Source: Sphingomonas sp.
GTDB lineage: Bacteria; Pseudomonadota; Alphaproteobacteria; Sphingomonadales; Sphingomonadaceae
NCBI GenBank assembly: GCA_017304655.1
Contig: JAFKLY010000010.1
Coordinates: 2,501 to 66,500, forward strand
DNA length: 64,000 bases
Reading direction: 5' to 3'
Notes under the pieces: model-generated
What the model was told of the DNA's origin: nothing
Seen by the model: only the letters and a program-made list of their open reading frames with translations
Databases searched by the model: none
Made by a program: the position numbers and the translations under genes
Shown here: positions 28,526-37,582 of the stretch, piece after piece
Position numbering within the stretch: position 1 is the first letter of the stretch
Layout of the letters: each line of letters begins with the position of its first letter

Positions 28526-29995
28526 TCAGGCGGCCTGCCCCAGCTGCGCCGCCGTCGACCAGTTGCCATGCAGCCCCTGCCGGATGCGCACCGGCAGCTT
28601 CGCCCGCGCGATCGGCCCCTCGTCCACGCGCTGCGCATCGAAGAAGCACAGCTCGGAATAGTTGGTCACATGATTGTCCACGAGGGCAACGACATAGCCC
28701 TCGCCTTCTGGCGCAGTGGGCGACTTGGGAATGAAGCAGGGCTCCTGGATGCCGCATTGCGGCCCCGGCCACCACGTCTTCGTATCGCCGGTCGACAGGT
28801 CGATATGGGCGAGGCTGTTGATCACGCCGACGAACGGGCCGCCCGGCCCTTCATAAGGCCTGGTGCCGTCGAAGATCAGCATCCAGCCGTGACGATAAGG
28901 CTGCCCGGCGTATCGCTCGTCGATCCGCGGGAACTCATCGGCAAGGCCCGTCAATTGCTCGATGCTCTCGAACTCCTCGCTGTTCGACGCCATGTCGACG
29001 CACCAGCGGGTGAGGTAGGAGAGCCCCCCGATCGGATCGAACGGCGCGCCGGTCACATCCGGGAAGAAGGGGAAGCTGTTCTTCCTGGCGATCGGCAGAT
29101 CAAAATAGACCTTCGTGCCGTCGTTGAAGGCATTCATCACATGGCCTGTGAAGCAATTGGACGGCGCCTTGAACCAGCGCCCGTCCGCCGCGGTTGCGCC
29201 TGCCCGGCGGGGCAGAACGAACAGCCAGGTCGGCAGCGAATGGTCAAAGCCGAAATAGGGCAGCCGCTTCTCCAACCGCTCCAGGCTGGTGACGCAGGGC
29301 ATGACGTTCCACACCGCATAATCTTCGGTGATGCCGAAATCGTGCATCATGCAGAGATACTTGTTCATGAACGGAATTTCGAAGAGTAGCTCGCCGGTCG
29401 GGCTGATCTCGAAATAGCTCATGTCATGCGTCATCGGCCCTTTCGCCATGTAGGAGAAAGCGCACATATTGCCGGTGCGCGGATCGATCTTGGGATGCGC
29501 GGTGAACGGCTTGGGCGCCAGCTTGCCGCCGAAGTCCGTATAGCCCTGCGTGTCCAGCGTGTTGGGGTCCATGAGCAGGCAGGGGCTGTCCTCCTTCATG
29601 GCATAGAGCTTGCCGGCGTGGACCATCACATTCGTATTGGCCGTGCCCCGCCATTGCCCCGCGACAGAGGGATCGTCGGTCAGATGGTTGCGATAGGCAC
29701 CGAACAGGGATTTGCCTGCCTTGTTCTCCAGCTTCCATTTGTCGGTCTGGGCATAACGCTGCTTGAAATCGACCTTGCCGTTCCTGACCCGGAACATGGA
29801 GACCATGCCGTCCCCATTGAAGAACTGGTCATCATCGAAGATGGGCGCGAACTGATTGTCGGGGTGAACGCGATGGAAGGCCCCATCCAACTCGGCGGGG
29901 ACGTCCCCGTCGATCTCGACGTCCAGAATGTCACCCTGCAGCCGCAACGGCCGCAGCGTGCCGGTAAACCCGAACGTCGCTGGAAAATGGGACAT
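28526..29995 (-). CDS. Lignostilbene-alpha,beta-dioxygenase (carotenoid oxygenase family)
   Basis: 489 residues. Non-haem iron enzyme that splits the central double bond of a stilbene into two aldehydes. The four iron histidines of the beta-propeller are visible: His167 (TAHPKI), His218 (CMMHDFG), His285 (TGHVMNAF) and His476 (QGLHGNW). Phe59, Tyr101 and Lys134 stand at the very positions I recall as functionally important in sphingomonad LsdA, where Tyr and Lys contact the substrate phenol. That argues for lignostilbene rather than carotenoid cleavage. The start is [17 protein letters not shown] after GGAGAGG. It is divergent from a LysR gene, its likely regulator. Confidence 0.88.
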   Translation of the reverse strand: MSHFPATFGFTGTLRPLRLQGDILDVEIDGDVPAELDGAFHRVHPDNQFAPIFDDDQFFNGDGMVSMFRVRNGKVDFKQRYAQTDKWKLENKAGKSLFGAYRNHLTDDPSVAGQWRGTANTNVMVHAGKLYAMKEDSPCLLMDPNTLDTQGYTDFGGKLAPKPFTAHPKIDPRTGNMCAFSYMAKGPMTHDMSYFEISPTGELLFEIPFMNKYLCMMHDFGITEDYAVWNVMPCVTSLERLEKRLPYFGFDHSLPTWLFVLPRRAGATAADGRWFKAPSNCFTGHVMNAFNDGTKVYFDLPIARKNSFPFFPDVTGAPFDPIGGLSYLTRWCVDMASNSEEFESIEQLTGLADEFPRIDERYAGQPYRHGWMLIFDGTRPYEGPGGPFVGVINSLAHIDLSTGDTKTWWPGPQCGIQEPCFIPKSPTAPEGEGYVVALVDNHVTNYSELCFFDAQRVDEGPIARAKLPVRIRQGLHGNWSTAAQLGQAA

Positions 29996-30339
29996 GCGCC
30001 TCTCCTGTTCTAACAGATCGAACGCTCATAACCCGGCTGGGCATGAGGCGAATTGATCGAGGACAAGAAAGGGACGTGTTCTGTTGGGTTTGGGCCGCGC
30101 CGGCGCGAACCGACGCGGCCCGGTGCGACCCGTCAGCGCCGGATTCCCAAGTGCGTCTTGACGAGAAACGAAACTCTCACGGGGCGTATGCACGAGCGCG
30201 AACACAGGGCGCCGGCAGGCACGTCGCTTGCCGCGCAGCGCGACAGAAGCAGATTATCAGGCCGATATTGGTCTTCCAAATCGCCGCTCCGGCGGACACC
30301 GCGCCCCTCGCGGCGACCGAGCGGCATTTGTGTAACTTC

Positions 30340-30357
30340 CTGTTGCCAAAGCAACAG
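30340..30357. promoter_or_regulatory. Inverted repeat upstream of lysR
   Basis: CTGTTG-ccaaag-CAACAG, a perfect 6-6-6 inverted repeat about 60 bases upstream of the lysR start. Spacing is compatible with a regulator dimer site or part of a LysR recognition region. Confidence 0.4.
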
Positions 30358-30365
30358 ATTAAGAG

Positions 30366-30382
30366 CTTATATAAGATATAAG
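30366..30382. promoter_or_regulatory. AT-rich palindrome upstream of lysR
   Basis: CTTATAT-AAG-ATATAAG, a perfect 7-3-7 inverted repeat ending 35 bases before the lysR start. It overlaps where a promoter -10 box would be expected, fitting an operator for autorepression. Confidence 0.45.
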
Positions 30383-30417
30383 CCATGACTTAACTAAGGC
30401 CATCGGATACGCGACTC

Positions 30418-31335
30418 ATGGTCCGACAAACGGGCAATTTCACCCTACGGCAACTGGACATTTTCGTGAGCGCCGCACGCCATGGCAGCTTCGCGCTAGC
30501 CGCCGGGCAACTCGGCATCTCGCAACCGGCAGTATCGGACCATATCACGACACTGGAGCGCCATCTCGGCCACAAGCTGTTCGACCGTCGCCGGGGCACA
30601 ACACCCGTCCTCACCCGTGAAGGCGTCGAGATGCTGCATCGCGCCGAGACGCTGCTGTCGGCCAGCCAGTCGATGCGCGGCGAGCGGGGTACGCGGCCGG
30701 TCAACGAGAAGGTACGCATCCGCCTCTCGATCGGCAGTCGCTCTCGCGATGCCTATCTGAAACCGCTGCTCTCCCGCATCTACACTGAGCTGCCTTATGT
30801 CGAACTGGAGATTCTGCCCGCCTTGCCGGCGAGCCAGATCGCAGCAGCGCTGGACAAGCACGAGATCGACCTGCTGCTTTACACGGTCGGTCGCCCGCCG
30901 CTGCGCCTGCCCAACAGTCACCTGCTCGGCAATGTGCCGATCCATCTCGTAGCCGCGCCGGAAACGGCGCATCTGATCGCGGCCGGGACGATCGCCCTGG
31001 AGGATCTTCAGTTCATCCTGCCGGACCTGGGCGTGATCGCCGAGAACTGGCTGGAGCAGCAACTCAGCCTTAGTGGCATTCACCCGCGCCGCGCCGTGCG
31101 ATATCTGGAATTTGCCGACGTGATCCAGACCATCGTCGAAGACGGGTTGGGCGTTTCCATCCTGACGGAAGAGCAAGTGGCGCCGGCACTCGCCGCCGGT
31201 CGGCTCGTTCGCTTCGGCCCGGAGCTCGAGCCGATGCGCCGGATCATGGCCCGCTCGCCGCTCGCCCCTCCCGCGGCGGAAGCGCTGGAGCGGTTGCTGA
31301 TCAAGTCCATCGCCAACCGGACAGCCGCACCATGA
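30418..31335 (+). CDS. LysR-family transcriptional regulator
   Basis: 305 residues. N-terminal winged helix-turn-helix: FTLRQLDIFVSAARHGSFALAAGQLGISQPAVSDHITTLERHLGHKLFDRRRG (about 8-60). The rest is a LysR effector-binding domain (IRLSIGSRSRDAYLKPLLSRIYTELPYVELEI). It probably controls the divergent lignostilbene dioxygenase; the inducer would be a related aromatic, which is inference. Its stop overlaps the next start as ATGA, coupling it to the RNB protein. Confidence 0.92.
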   Translation: MVRQTGNFTLRQLDIFVSAARHGSFALAAGQLGISQPAVSDHITTLERHLGHKLFDRRRGTTPVLTREGVEMLHRAETLLSASQSMRGERGTRPVNEKVRIRLSIGSRSRDAYLKPLLSRIYTELPYVELEILPALPASQIAAALDKHEIDLLLYTVGRPPLRLPNSHLLGNVPIHLVAAPETAHLIAAGTIALEDLQFILPDLGVIAENWLEQQLSLSGIHPRRAVRYLEFADVIQTIVEDGLGVSILTEEQVAPALAAGRLVRFGPELEPMRRIMARSPLAPPAAEALERLLIKSIANRTAAP

Positions 31336-32741
31336 AGACACTCATCGACCCGGCCCATGCCCTGCGCGAGGGCCTGGATGACATCCGGCGCGAGATGCAA
31401 TTGCCCGCGCGTTTCCCGCCGGAGGTGTTGGCCGCCGCCGAACAGGCTGCTGCGCGGCGGCCTGATGCGCATGTCGACCGCACCGGCCGCCCTTTTGTCA
31501 CGCTCGATCCGGCGAGCTCGACCGATCTCGATCAGGCCTTCGCACTGGAAGCGAGCGGCGCGGACCTGCTGCTGCATTACGCCATTGCCGATGTCGACTG
31601 GTTCGTGCGCGATGGCGATCCGCTGGACCGGGAAGCCTGGGTGCGCGGCACCAGCCAGTATCTGCCCGACGGCAAGGTGAGCCTCTACCCGCCGATCCTG
31701 AGCGAGCGCGCCGCCAGCCTGCTGCCGGACGGGCCGCGCCCCGCGGTCGTCTTCACAGTGCGGGTCGACCCGAGCGGTATGGCCCGGCTGGACGGCGCCG
31801 AGCGTGCGCTCATCCGCAGCCGCGCCAAGCTCGGCTATGAGACGGTGCAGGAGGCGCAATTGCCGGACGCGTTCGCCGCCTTCGCCCAGCGCATCCACGC
31901 AGCGGAGGACCGGCGCGGCGCGGCGCGGGTGGACGCGCCGGAGCAGGAAGTCGCCCGAGACGCCGCCGGCCATTTCACCCTACGCTTCCGGCCACGCGTG
32001 ATCGCCGAGGATCAGAACGCCACGCTGTCGCTCGCCTGCAATCTCGCCGTTGCCCAGGCGCTGCTGCACCAACGCACCGGCCTGTTCCGCGTGATGGCTG
32101 GCCCGGATGCGAAAGCCGAAGAGCGGCTGCGCAACACCGCGCGTGCTTATGGTCTCGTCTGGCCGCGCGAAGCCTCGCTTGCGCAATTCCAGCGGATGAT
32201 CGACACGCGCGACCCCAAGCAGGCCGCCTTTGCGCAGGCGATCCATCGGGCCGGCTCCGGCGCGCGTTACCAGCCTTATGAGGATGGCGTCACGCCCTGG
32301 CACGCCGCCGTCGCGGCATCCTATGCCCATGCGACGGCCCCTCTCCGCCGCCTTGCCGACCGCTATGTCGTGCGCGCCGCGCTCGCCATCGCCAATGGTG
32401 AACCCGTGCCGGCCGTCGTCACGGAAGCCTTCTCCACCTTGCCCAAGGCAATGGCGCGCGCCGAGGGCATTGGCGGCCGCATCGACCGGGCTGTCGTTGA
32501 CCTGGCCGAAACCGTCGCGCTGGACGGGCGCGAAGGCGAGCGGTTCGGCGCCGTCGTCACCGATGTCGACGAGCGTGGCGCGCGCATCCAGCTGTGCGAT
32601 CTGCCCGTGGTGGCGCGTGTCGCGACGGACGGCCTTATGCCCGGCGATCCGCTGACCGTCCGCCTCGCCGAGATCGATCGGCGCGCGCGCCTTCTTCGCT
32701 TTGAGCCGGAAGACGTGCCTGGCGGTGGTACGGCTCGTTAA
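31332..32741 (+). CDS. RNB-domain ribonuclease II-type protein
   Basis: 469 residues. The RNB catalytic domain is present: TLDPASSTDLDQAFAL, with the acidic metal-binding cluster at about 58-66, HYAIADVDWFV, then YLPDGKVSLYPPILSERAASLLPD, and the late PWHAAVAASYAHATAPLRRLADRYV. Compared with RNase II or RNase R it lacks the N-terminal cold-shock domains and a clear S1 domain, so it is a short RNB-only form. It probably degrades single-stranded RNA 3' to 5', but needs testing without those domains. It overlaps lysR by four bases. Confidence 0.88.
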   Translation: MKTLIDPAHALREGLDDIRREMQLPARFPPEVLAAAEQAAARRPDAHVDRTGRPFVTLDPASSTDLDQAFALEASGADLLLHYAIADVDWFVRDGDPLDREAWVRGTSQYLPDGKVSLYPPILSERAASLLPDGPRPAVVFTVRVDPSGMARLDGAERALIRSRAKLGYETVQEAQLPDAFAAFAQRIHAAEDRRGAARVDAPEQEVARDAAGHFTLRFRPRVIAEDQNATLSLACNLAVAQALLHQRTGLFRVMAGPDAKAEERLRNTARAYGLVWPREASLAQFQRMIDTRDPKQAAFAQAIHRAGSGARYQPYEDGVTPWHAAVAASYAHATAPLRRLADRYVVRAALAIANGEPVPAVVTEAFSTLPKAMARAEGIGGRIDRAVVDLAETVALDGREGERFGAVVTDVDERGARIQLCDLPVVARVATDGLMPGDPLTVRLAEIDRRARLLRFEPEDVPGGGTAR

Positions 32742-32786
32742 CCATCCTGCGCTAGGATCGGCCGCGCGATGATGAGGGACGGGCAG

Positions 32787-35078
32787 ATGGAGCGATCGCA
32801 GCGCTGGCGCGCAGGGTCCGTGCTCGCCCTGCTCCTTACCCTCTCCGGATGCGGCGGCGGCGGTGTCGCCTCGACTCCCACGCCGACTCCGGCCGCCACG
32901 CCTACACCATCCCCGACACCCACGCCCACGCCAACACCGGCGGCCGTGTTCGACACGGCCGAGTATCGCCGTTCCAATGGCGTGGTCTATCATGGTGCTA
33001 TCACAGCCTATCAGCAGGGTGCTTCCGGCGCTGGCGTGACGGTGGGCGTCATCGACAGCGGCCTGTCCGATCCCACCGGGGAGTTCACCGGGCGCATCAG
33101 CGCGGCCTCCAAAAACTTCGTGACCAGCGGGAGCTATAATGACGTCTCCGGCCACGGCACCGCCGTCACCGCGACCATCGCCGCCGCGCGCAACAACAGC
33201 CACATCATGGGCGTCGCCTGGGGCGCCACGGTCATGGCGCTGCGCACGGACGACCAGACCGACTGCAATGCCGATGGCTGTACCCACCCAACCAGCGCGA
33301 TCGCCGCCGCAATCGATCATGCCTGGCAGAACGGCGCACGCGTCATCAACATCTCGCTCGGCGGCGGCCCCGCGCCGGCCAATCTCCTCCAGGCGGTGAG
33401 CCGCGCGACGGCGGCGGGCACGATCATTGTCGTATCGGCAGGCAACAACCCCTCTGGGCAGGGCCCGCTCGTCGCGCCGGACGAAATGGCGCAGTCGATT
33501 GCCAATCCGCTTTACAGCCACGGCCTCGTCATCATCGCCCCGTCCGTGAATGCGGACGATACGGTGAGCAGCTTCTCCGCCGGCGTGCAGGGCTTCGAAT
33601 CGGTGAGCCTCGCCGCGCTCGGCAATCGCGTGCTCACCATCGATCACACCGGCACCGAATATCTCTACTCGGGCACGTCCTTCTCCGCCCCGCAGATTTC
33701 GGGTGCGGCCGCGCTACTCGCGCAGGCGTTCCCCAATCTCACCGGCAAGCAGATCGTCGACCTGCTGCTGTCGAGCGCCCGGGACGTCGGCGCACCGGGC
33801 GCAGACGTGCGCTATGGCGTGGGTATCCTCGACATCGCGGCGGCCTTTGCGCCGCGCGGCGCGCTCAGCCTCGCCGGCACCCAGATCGCGGTCACGCCCG
33901 CCACGCCCAGCCTGCTCTCGTCAGCGATGGGCGACGCAACCCCCGCCGCGATCAGCAGTGTCGCGCTGGACAGCTTAGACCGGGCCTATCGGGTCGATCT
34001 GACGCCATCCTTCGCCGCCCGCAGTGTCCCCCGGCAGCTTGCCTCCGCGCTCGACGTCACGCAGCGCCATGTGGCGACGGGCACGCCCGGTCTTGCCGTC
34101 TCGCTCAACATCGCGCCCGGTCTTCATGCGTCGAGCATGGTTGGCGACACCGCGCTCCCGCAGCAGGACGAGGATCGGCCGCGCCTTCTCTCCGGCACGC
34201 TACGCGCGCGCCTTTCTCCCGCGAGCGCGATCACCCTTGGTCTGCGCACCGGCTATGCCGCGCTGGAGCGTCAGCAGGATGAGCACCCGGCGCCGACTTT
34301 CCTCGTGGCGCCGCACGGCTTCGATGCGCCTGCCGGCGACCAGCGAGCTATCGCTGCGCTGGCCCTGCGTCAGCAGATCGCCAATGGCCTGACTCTGACC
34401 GGCGGGTTCGAGACCGGCGACATGCTCTCCGCCACGGATCGCACCGCGCCGGGCCGCGCGCCCTTCGCCAAGGCCGCGCCCTATCAGGCGGTGTCCTTCT
34501 CGCTCGGCCTGGATCGGCGCGTCTTCGGCCTCACTGCTGGCGTCACCCTGCTCGATGAGCGGGCCAGCGCGCTTGGCGCCCGCTTCGATCCGCTCCTTGG
34601 CGCGCAATCGGCCCGCACGCTGTTCGCACGGCTGGGCGCGCAACTGGAACCGGTGGCGGGATGGACAATCTCCACGCACTGGCAGCGCGGCTGGACGGAC
34701 GCTGCATCCGGCGGTGTGCTGGCCGATGGCGGCACGCTCGTCAGCCAGAGCTGGGCCGGCCAGATCAGCGGCACGAACCTGCTGGCGGATGGCGATCTCT
34801 TCGGCCTGCGCGTGGCCCAGCCGCTGCGCGTCGTCGCCAGCCGCTTCAACCTCGCCTTGCCGGATCAATGGGACTGGGAAAGCAGCACTGCTACCACAAG
34901 CCTCACGCCGCTCAACCTGACGCCTCGCGGCCGTCAGCGGGACTATGAACTGAGCTATGGCCGCAGCATCGGTCCCGGCTGGCTGGGCGCCAACCTGTTC
35001 CTGCGCGAGCAGCCCGGCAACATCGCCACCATGCCGGACGATCTGGGCATGGCGCTACGCTGGTCGATGGGGTTCTGA
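32787..35078 (+). CDS. Subtilisin-like lipoprotein with autotransporter-type C-terminus
   Basis: 763 residues. Lipoprotein signal with lipobox LSGC (Cys22), then a low-complexity TPTPTP linker (about 30-52). The S8 serine protease domain carries the triad Asp90 (GVIDSGL), His123 (SGHGTAV) and Ser298 (GTSFSAP). From about 370 onward the sequence alternates as in a beta barrel and ends LGMALRWSMGF with a terminal Phe. This suggests a surface-displayed or self-exporting protease. The start at 32787 was chosen for the AGGGA upstream; ATG 32769 is the alternative. Its 3' end overlaps the convergent small membrane gene by 24 bases. Confidence 0.85.
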   Translation: MERSQRWRAGSVLALLLTLSGCGGGGVASTPTPTPAATPTPSPTPTPTPTPAAVFDTAEYRRSNGVVYHGAITAYQQGASGAGVTVGVIDSGLSDPTGEFTGRISAASKNFVTSGSYNDVSGHGTAVTATIAAARNNSHIMGVAWGATVMALRTDDQTDCNADGCTHPTSAIAAAIDHAWQNGARVINISLGGGPAPANLLQAVSRATAAGTIIVVSAGNNPSGQGPLVAPDEMAQSIANPLYSHGLVIIAPSVNADDTVSSFSAGVQGFESVSLAALGNRVLTIDHTGTEYLYSGTSFSAPQISGAAALLAQAFPNLTGKQIVDLLLSSARDVGAPGADVRYGVGILDIAAAFAPRGALSLAGTQIAVTPATPSLLSSAMGDATPAAISSVALDSLDRAYRVDLTPSFAARSVPRQLASALDVTQRHVATGTPGLAVSLNIAPGLHASSMVGDTALPQQDEDRPRLLSGTLRARLSPASAITLGLRTGYAALERQQDEHPAPTFLVAPHGFDAPAGDQRAIAALALRQQIANGLTLTGGFETGDMLSATDRTAPGRAPFAKAAPYQAVSFSLGLDRRVFGLTAGVTLLDERASALGARFDPLLGAQSARTLFARLGAQLEPVAGWTISTHWQRGWTDAASGGVLADGGTLVSQSWAGQISGTNLLADGDLFGLRVAQPLRVVASRFNLALPDQWDWESSTATTSLTPLNLTPRGRQRDYELSYGRSIGPGWLGANLFLREQPGNIATMPDDLGMALRWSMGF

Positions 35079-35474
35079 TCGAGCACACACGGCGGGAGAC
35101 TGACCCACTCGCCAGAGAACCAGCCCCGCGACAAAGCCACCAATGCTAAAGAACAGCAGATTGTAAGCAACAATATATGCGCTCGCTGGACCGCGCATCG
35201 CTGCCAAACCAATCACGATGGGGAAGGTCGTCGCAATCAGTCCGATCGCACCATGAACGCCCGCGCCACGCCACCCTTTTCGGCGCGCGATGATCATTAA
35301 GGGCAGCCCGATCAACAAGCCAACAATGTAAAAGAAAAGACAGATCACAACGAACATGGCCGAAGGATGCTCGAATACACCCTGGCCAGGTTTGGGCCAA
35401 AACTTGACGATGATCGCCTGGAAAAGCGCTGCCGGGAATGGCGCAATCAAGAACCCACAAAGCTTGCGCGCCAT
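35055..35474 (-). CDS. Small membrane protein of unknown function, low GC
   Basis: 139 residues with four predicted membrane helices: CGFLIAPFPAALFQAIIV, MFVVICLFFYIVGLLIGLPLMII, GAIGLIATTFPIVIGLAA and YNLLFFSIGGFVAGLVLW. No family recognised. It starts 11 bases after the sufA stop, so it could be the last gene of the SUF operon. Hand counts of two lines give about 50% GC, well below its neighbours, and its 3' end overlaps the convergent protease gene. Both points suggest a later arrival. Confidence 0.7.
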   Translation of the reverse strand: MARKLCGFLIAPFPAALFQAIIVKFWPKPGQGVFEHPSAMFVVICLFFYIVGLLIGLPLMIIARRKGWRGAGVHGAIGLIATTFPIVIGLAAMRGPASAYIVAYNLLFFSIGGFVAGLVLWRVGQSPAVCARSEPHRPA

Positions 35475-35485
35475 TTCCAAGGATC

Positions 35486-35848
35486 TCACACCGTGAAGCT
35501 TTCGCCGCAGCCGCAGCTGCCCTTGGCATTGGGATTGGCGAAGACGAAGCCGGCGGTGAAATCATCCTCCACCCAGTCCATGACCGAGCCGATGAGATAG
35601 AGCACCGAACCGGCATCAATGAAGAACGTGCCGCCCGGCGTCTCGATCCGCTCGTCGAACTTGCCCGCTTCGGTCACATAGTCGACGGAATAGGCAAGGC
35701 CCGAGCAGCCCCGGCGCGGCGTGGAGAGCTTGACGCCAATCGCCCCGTCCGGCGCCTTGGCCATCAGGTCAGCCACGCGCTGCTGCGCTGCATCCGTCAG
35801 CGTGACGGCGGCGGGGCGGGCGCGGTTCGTGGTCGTCGGTGCGTTCAT
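35486..35848 (-). CDS. sufA: SufA-type iron-sulfur carrier (HesB/IscA family)
   Basis: 120 residues. A-type carrier that receives clusters from the SUF scaffold and passes them to apoproteins. The three cluster cysteines are seen in RRGCSGLAYSV and the C-terminal GSCGCGESF. VTLTDAAQQRVADLM opens the domain. The start MNAPTTT is the first sensible ATG; longer in-frame sequence overlaps the sufT end and is not conserved. It lies 10 bases after sufT. Confidence 0.93.
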   Translation of the reverse strand: MNAPTTTNRARPAAVTLTDAAQQRVADLMAKAPDGAIGVKLSTPRRGCSGLAYSVDYVTEAGKFDERIETPGGTFFIDAGSVLYLIGSVMDWVEDDFTAGFVFANPNAKGSCGCGESFTV

Positions 35849-35858
35849 CGTGCTTGTC

Positions 35859-36344
35859 CTACAACATGCCCAGTTCGAGCTTGGCCTCATCGCTCATCTT
35901 CTGCGGGTCCCAGGGCGGATCCCACACCAGATTGACATCGACGGTGCCGACACCCGGCACCGAGCCGACGCGCAGCTCGACCTCGCCCGGCATGGATTCG
36001 GCGACCGGGCAATGCGGCGTGGTGAGCGTCATGGTCACGACCACATGCCCCTCATCGCCGACCTCGACCCCATAGATAAGGCCGAGGTCGTAAATATTCA
36101 CGGGTATTTCCGGATCGTAGATGCTCTTGAGCGCGTCGACCACGGCCTCATAGGTCGCGCCGCCCGGTTCCCCGGCGGGTGCGTCGCTCGGCGTCTGCTT
36201 GAGGAAGCCCTCCAGATAGTCGCGCTTGCGGGCCAGCCGCTCGCTCGCGCTTTCCGGCGCGTCCTCCGCATCGCTCACGCGCGCGCGCGGCGGCGTGGGC
36301 ACATGCTCCACCTCTTCCGTCCTGATCTTGGAATCCTCGTTCAT
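35859..36344 (-). CDS. sufT: SufT, DUF59 iron-sulfur assembly protein
   Basis: 161 residues. An N-terminal charged extension (about 1-65) precedes the DUF59/MIP18 domain: YEAVVDALKSIYDPEIPVNIYDLGLIYGVEV, then VVVTMTLTTPHCPVAESMPGEV and NLVWDPPWDPQKMSDEAKLELGM. SufT acts as an accessory maturation factor for iron-sulfur proteins under high demand. Translation is coupled to sufS by an ATGA overlap. Confidence 0.95.
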   Translation of the reverse strand: MNEDSKIRTEEVEHVPTPPRARVSDAEDAPESASERLARKRDYLEGFLKQTPSDAPAGEPGGATYEAVVDALKSIYDPEIPVNIYDLGLIYGVEVGDEGHVVVTMTLTTPHCPVAESMPGEVELRVGSVPGVGTVDVNLVWDPPWDPQKMSDEAKLELGML

Positions 36345-37582
36345 CCGAATATCGCCCTCACGCGATCGAGGCCATTGAGCAGCGCCTCGATATCGCTTTC
36401 ATCGCTATAGAGTCCGAAACTGACGCGCGCAGTCGCATCGACGCCCAGATGCGCCATGAGCGGCTGCGCGCAATGATGGCCAGCGCGGATCGCCACATTG
36501 CTTTCATCGAGCAGGGTGCCGATGTCGTGCGGATGCACGCCGCTGCCGCCAACGCCTTCCATGACGAAGGAGACGATCCCGGCTGCATCCTCCGGCCCGA
36601 GCAGGCGGACCGAATTGATATCACGCAGCGCCGCGCGCGTGCGGGCAACCAGCGCATCCTCATGCGCCGCGATCCGGTCCAGACCGATGGCCTCGACATA
36701 ATCGATCGCCGCCGCCAGACCGATCGTCTCGACGATCGCCGGGGTGCCGGCCTCGAACCGTCCGGGCGGCGGGGCATAAGTCGTCCGCGCGAACGTCACT
36801 TTGTCGATCATCGCGCCGCCACCCTGCCAGGGCGGCATGTCGGCCAGAATGTCGCCCTGCGCCCAGAGCACGCCGATGCCGGTCGGCCCATAGAGCTTGT
36901 GGCCCGAGAAGAGATAGAAATCGCAACCCAGCGCCGCCACGTCGATCTTGAGGCGCGGCGCGGCCTGACAGCCATCGATAAGCAGCAGCGCGCCGGCCTG
37001 ATGTGCGATGTCCGCCGCCCGCTTCACATCCAGCACGGAGCCGAGCACATTGGAGACATGGGCGAGCGCCACCAGCCGGTGCGCGGGCGTGATCATCGCC
37101 GCCATCGCATCCAGGTCGATCCGCCCGTCGACCGTCAGCGGCACGACGTCGATCTGCGCGCCGGTGCGCTCCGCGATCAGTTGCCAAGGCACGATGTTGC
37201 TGTGATGCTCCAGCGTCGAGAGCAGGATGCGATCACCGGCCTTGAGATTGGCCCCGCCCCAGCTCTGGGCGACCAGATTGATGCCCTCGGTCGCGCCGCG
37301 CACGAAGACGATCTCATTCTCCGAGGCGGCATTGACGAACCGCGCGACCCGGCGCCGCGCCGCCTCATAAGCCAGCGTCATATCCGCCGAGCGCGCATAG
37401 ACGCCGCGATGCACCGTCGCATAATCCGCGCCCATCGCCCGCACCGTGGCGTCGATCACTGCCTGCGGTTTCTGCGCTGTCGCAGCCGTATCGAGATAAT
37501 GCCAGGGCGCGCCTTGCGGGGTCAGCAGACCTGGAAAATCGACGCGCAGATCAAGCGCGTCGCGGGTAAGGACAGTGCTCAT
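36341..37582 (-). CDS. sufS: Cysteine desulfurase SufS
   Basis: 413 residues. PLP enzyme supplying sulfur for cluster assembly. PLP lysine in YLFSGHKLYGPTGIGVLW; persulfide-forming cysteine in AIRAGHHCAQPLMAHLG; group II features LSTLEHHSNIVPWQ and GGGAMIDKVTF are present. The start MSTVLTRDALDLR overlaps the sufD stop by four bases; upstream in-frame residues are not conserved. It normally works with a SufE or SufU partner, which was not found in this operon. Confidence 0.96.
   Translation of the reverse strand: MSTVLTRDALDLRVDFPGLLTPQGAPWHYLDTAATAQKPQAVIDATVRAMGADYATVHRGVYARSADMTLAYEAARRRVARFVNAASENEIVFVRGATEGINLVAQSWGGANLKAGDRILLSTLEHHSNIVPWQLIAERTGAQIDVVPLTVDGRIDLDAMAAMITPAHRLVALAHVSNVLGSVLDVKRAADIAHQAGALLLIDGCQAAPRLKIDVAALGCDFYLFSGHKLYGPTGIGVLWAQGDILADMPPWQGGGAMIDKVTFARTTYAPPPGRFEAGTPAIVETIGLAAAIDYVEAIGLDRIAAHEDALVARTRAALRDINSVRLLGPEDAAGIVSFVMEGVGGSGVHPHDIGTLLDESNVAIRAGHHCAQPLMAHLGVDATARVSFGLYSDESDIEALLNGLDRVRAIFG

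Larger units (their letters stand above)
29996..30417. other. Divergent promoter region of dioxygenase and lysR
   Basis: 422 bases with no convincing gene. The right third is AT-rich and holds two inverted repeats (30340-30357 and 30366-30382) close to the lysR start. This is the expected place for LysR autoregulation and activation of the dioxygenase, although both palindromes lie nearer lysR. Confidence 0.6.

Noticed and set aside
32868..32945. Repetitive CCGACnCC-type tract as a possible tandem repeat array
   Set aside because: It is the coding sequence of the TP-rich linker in the protease, not an independent repeat array.
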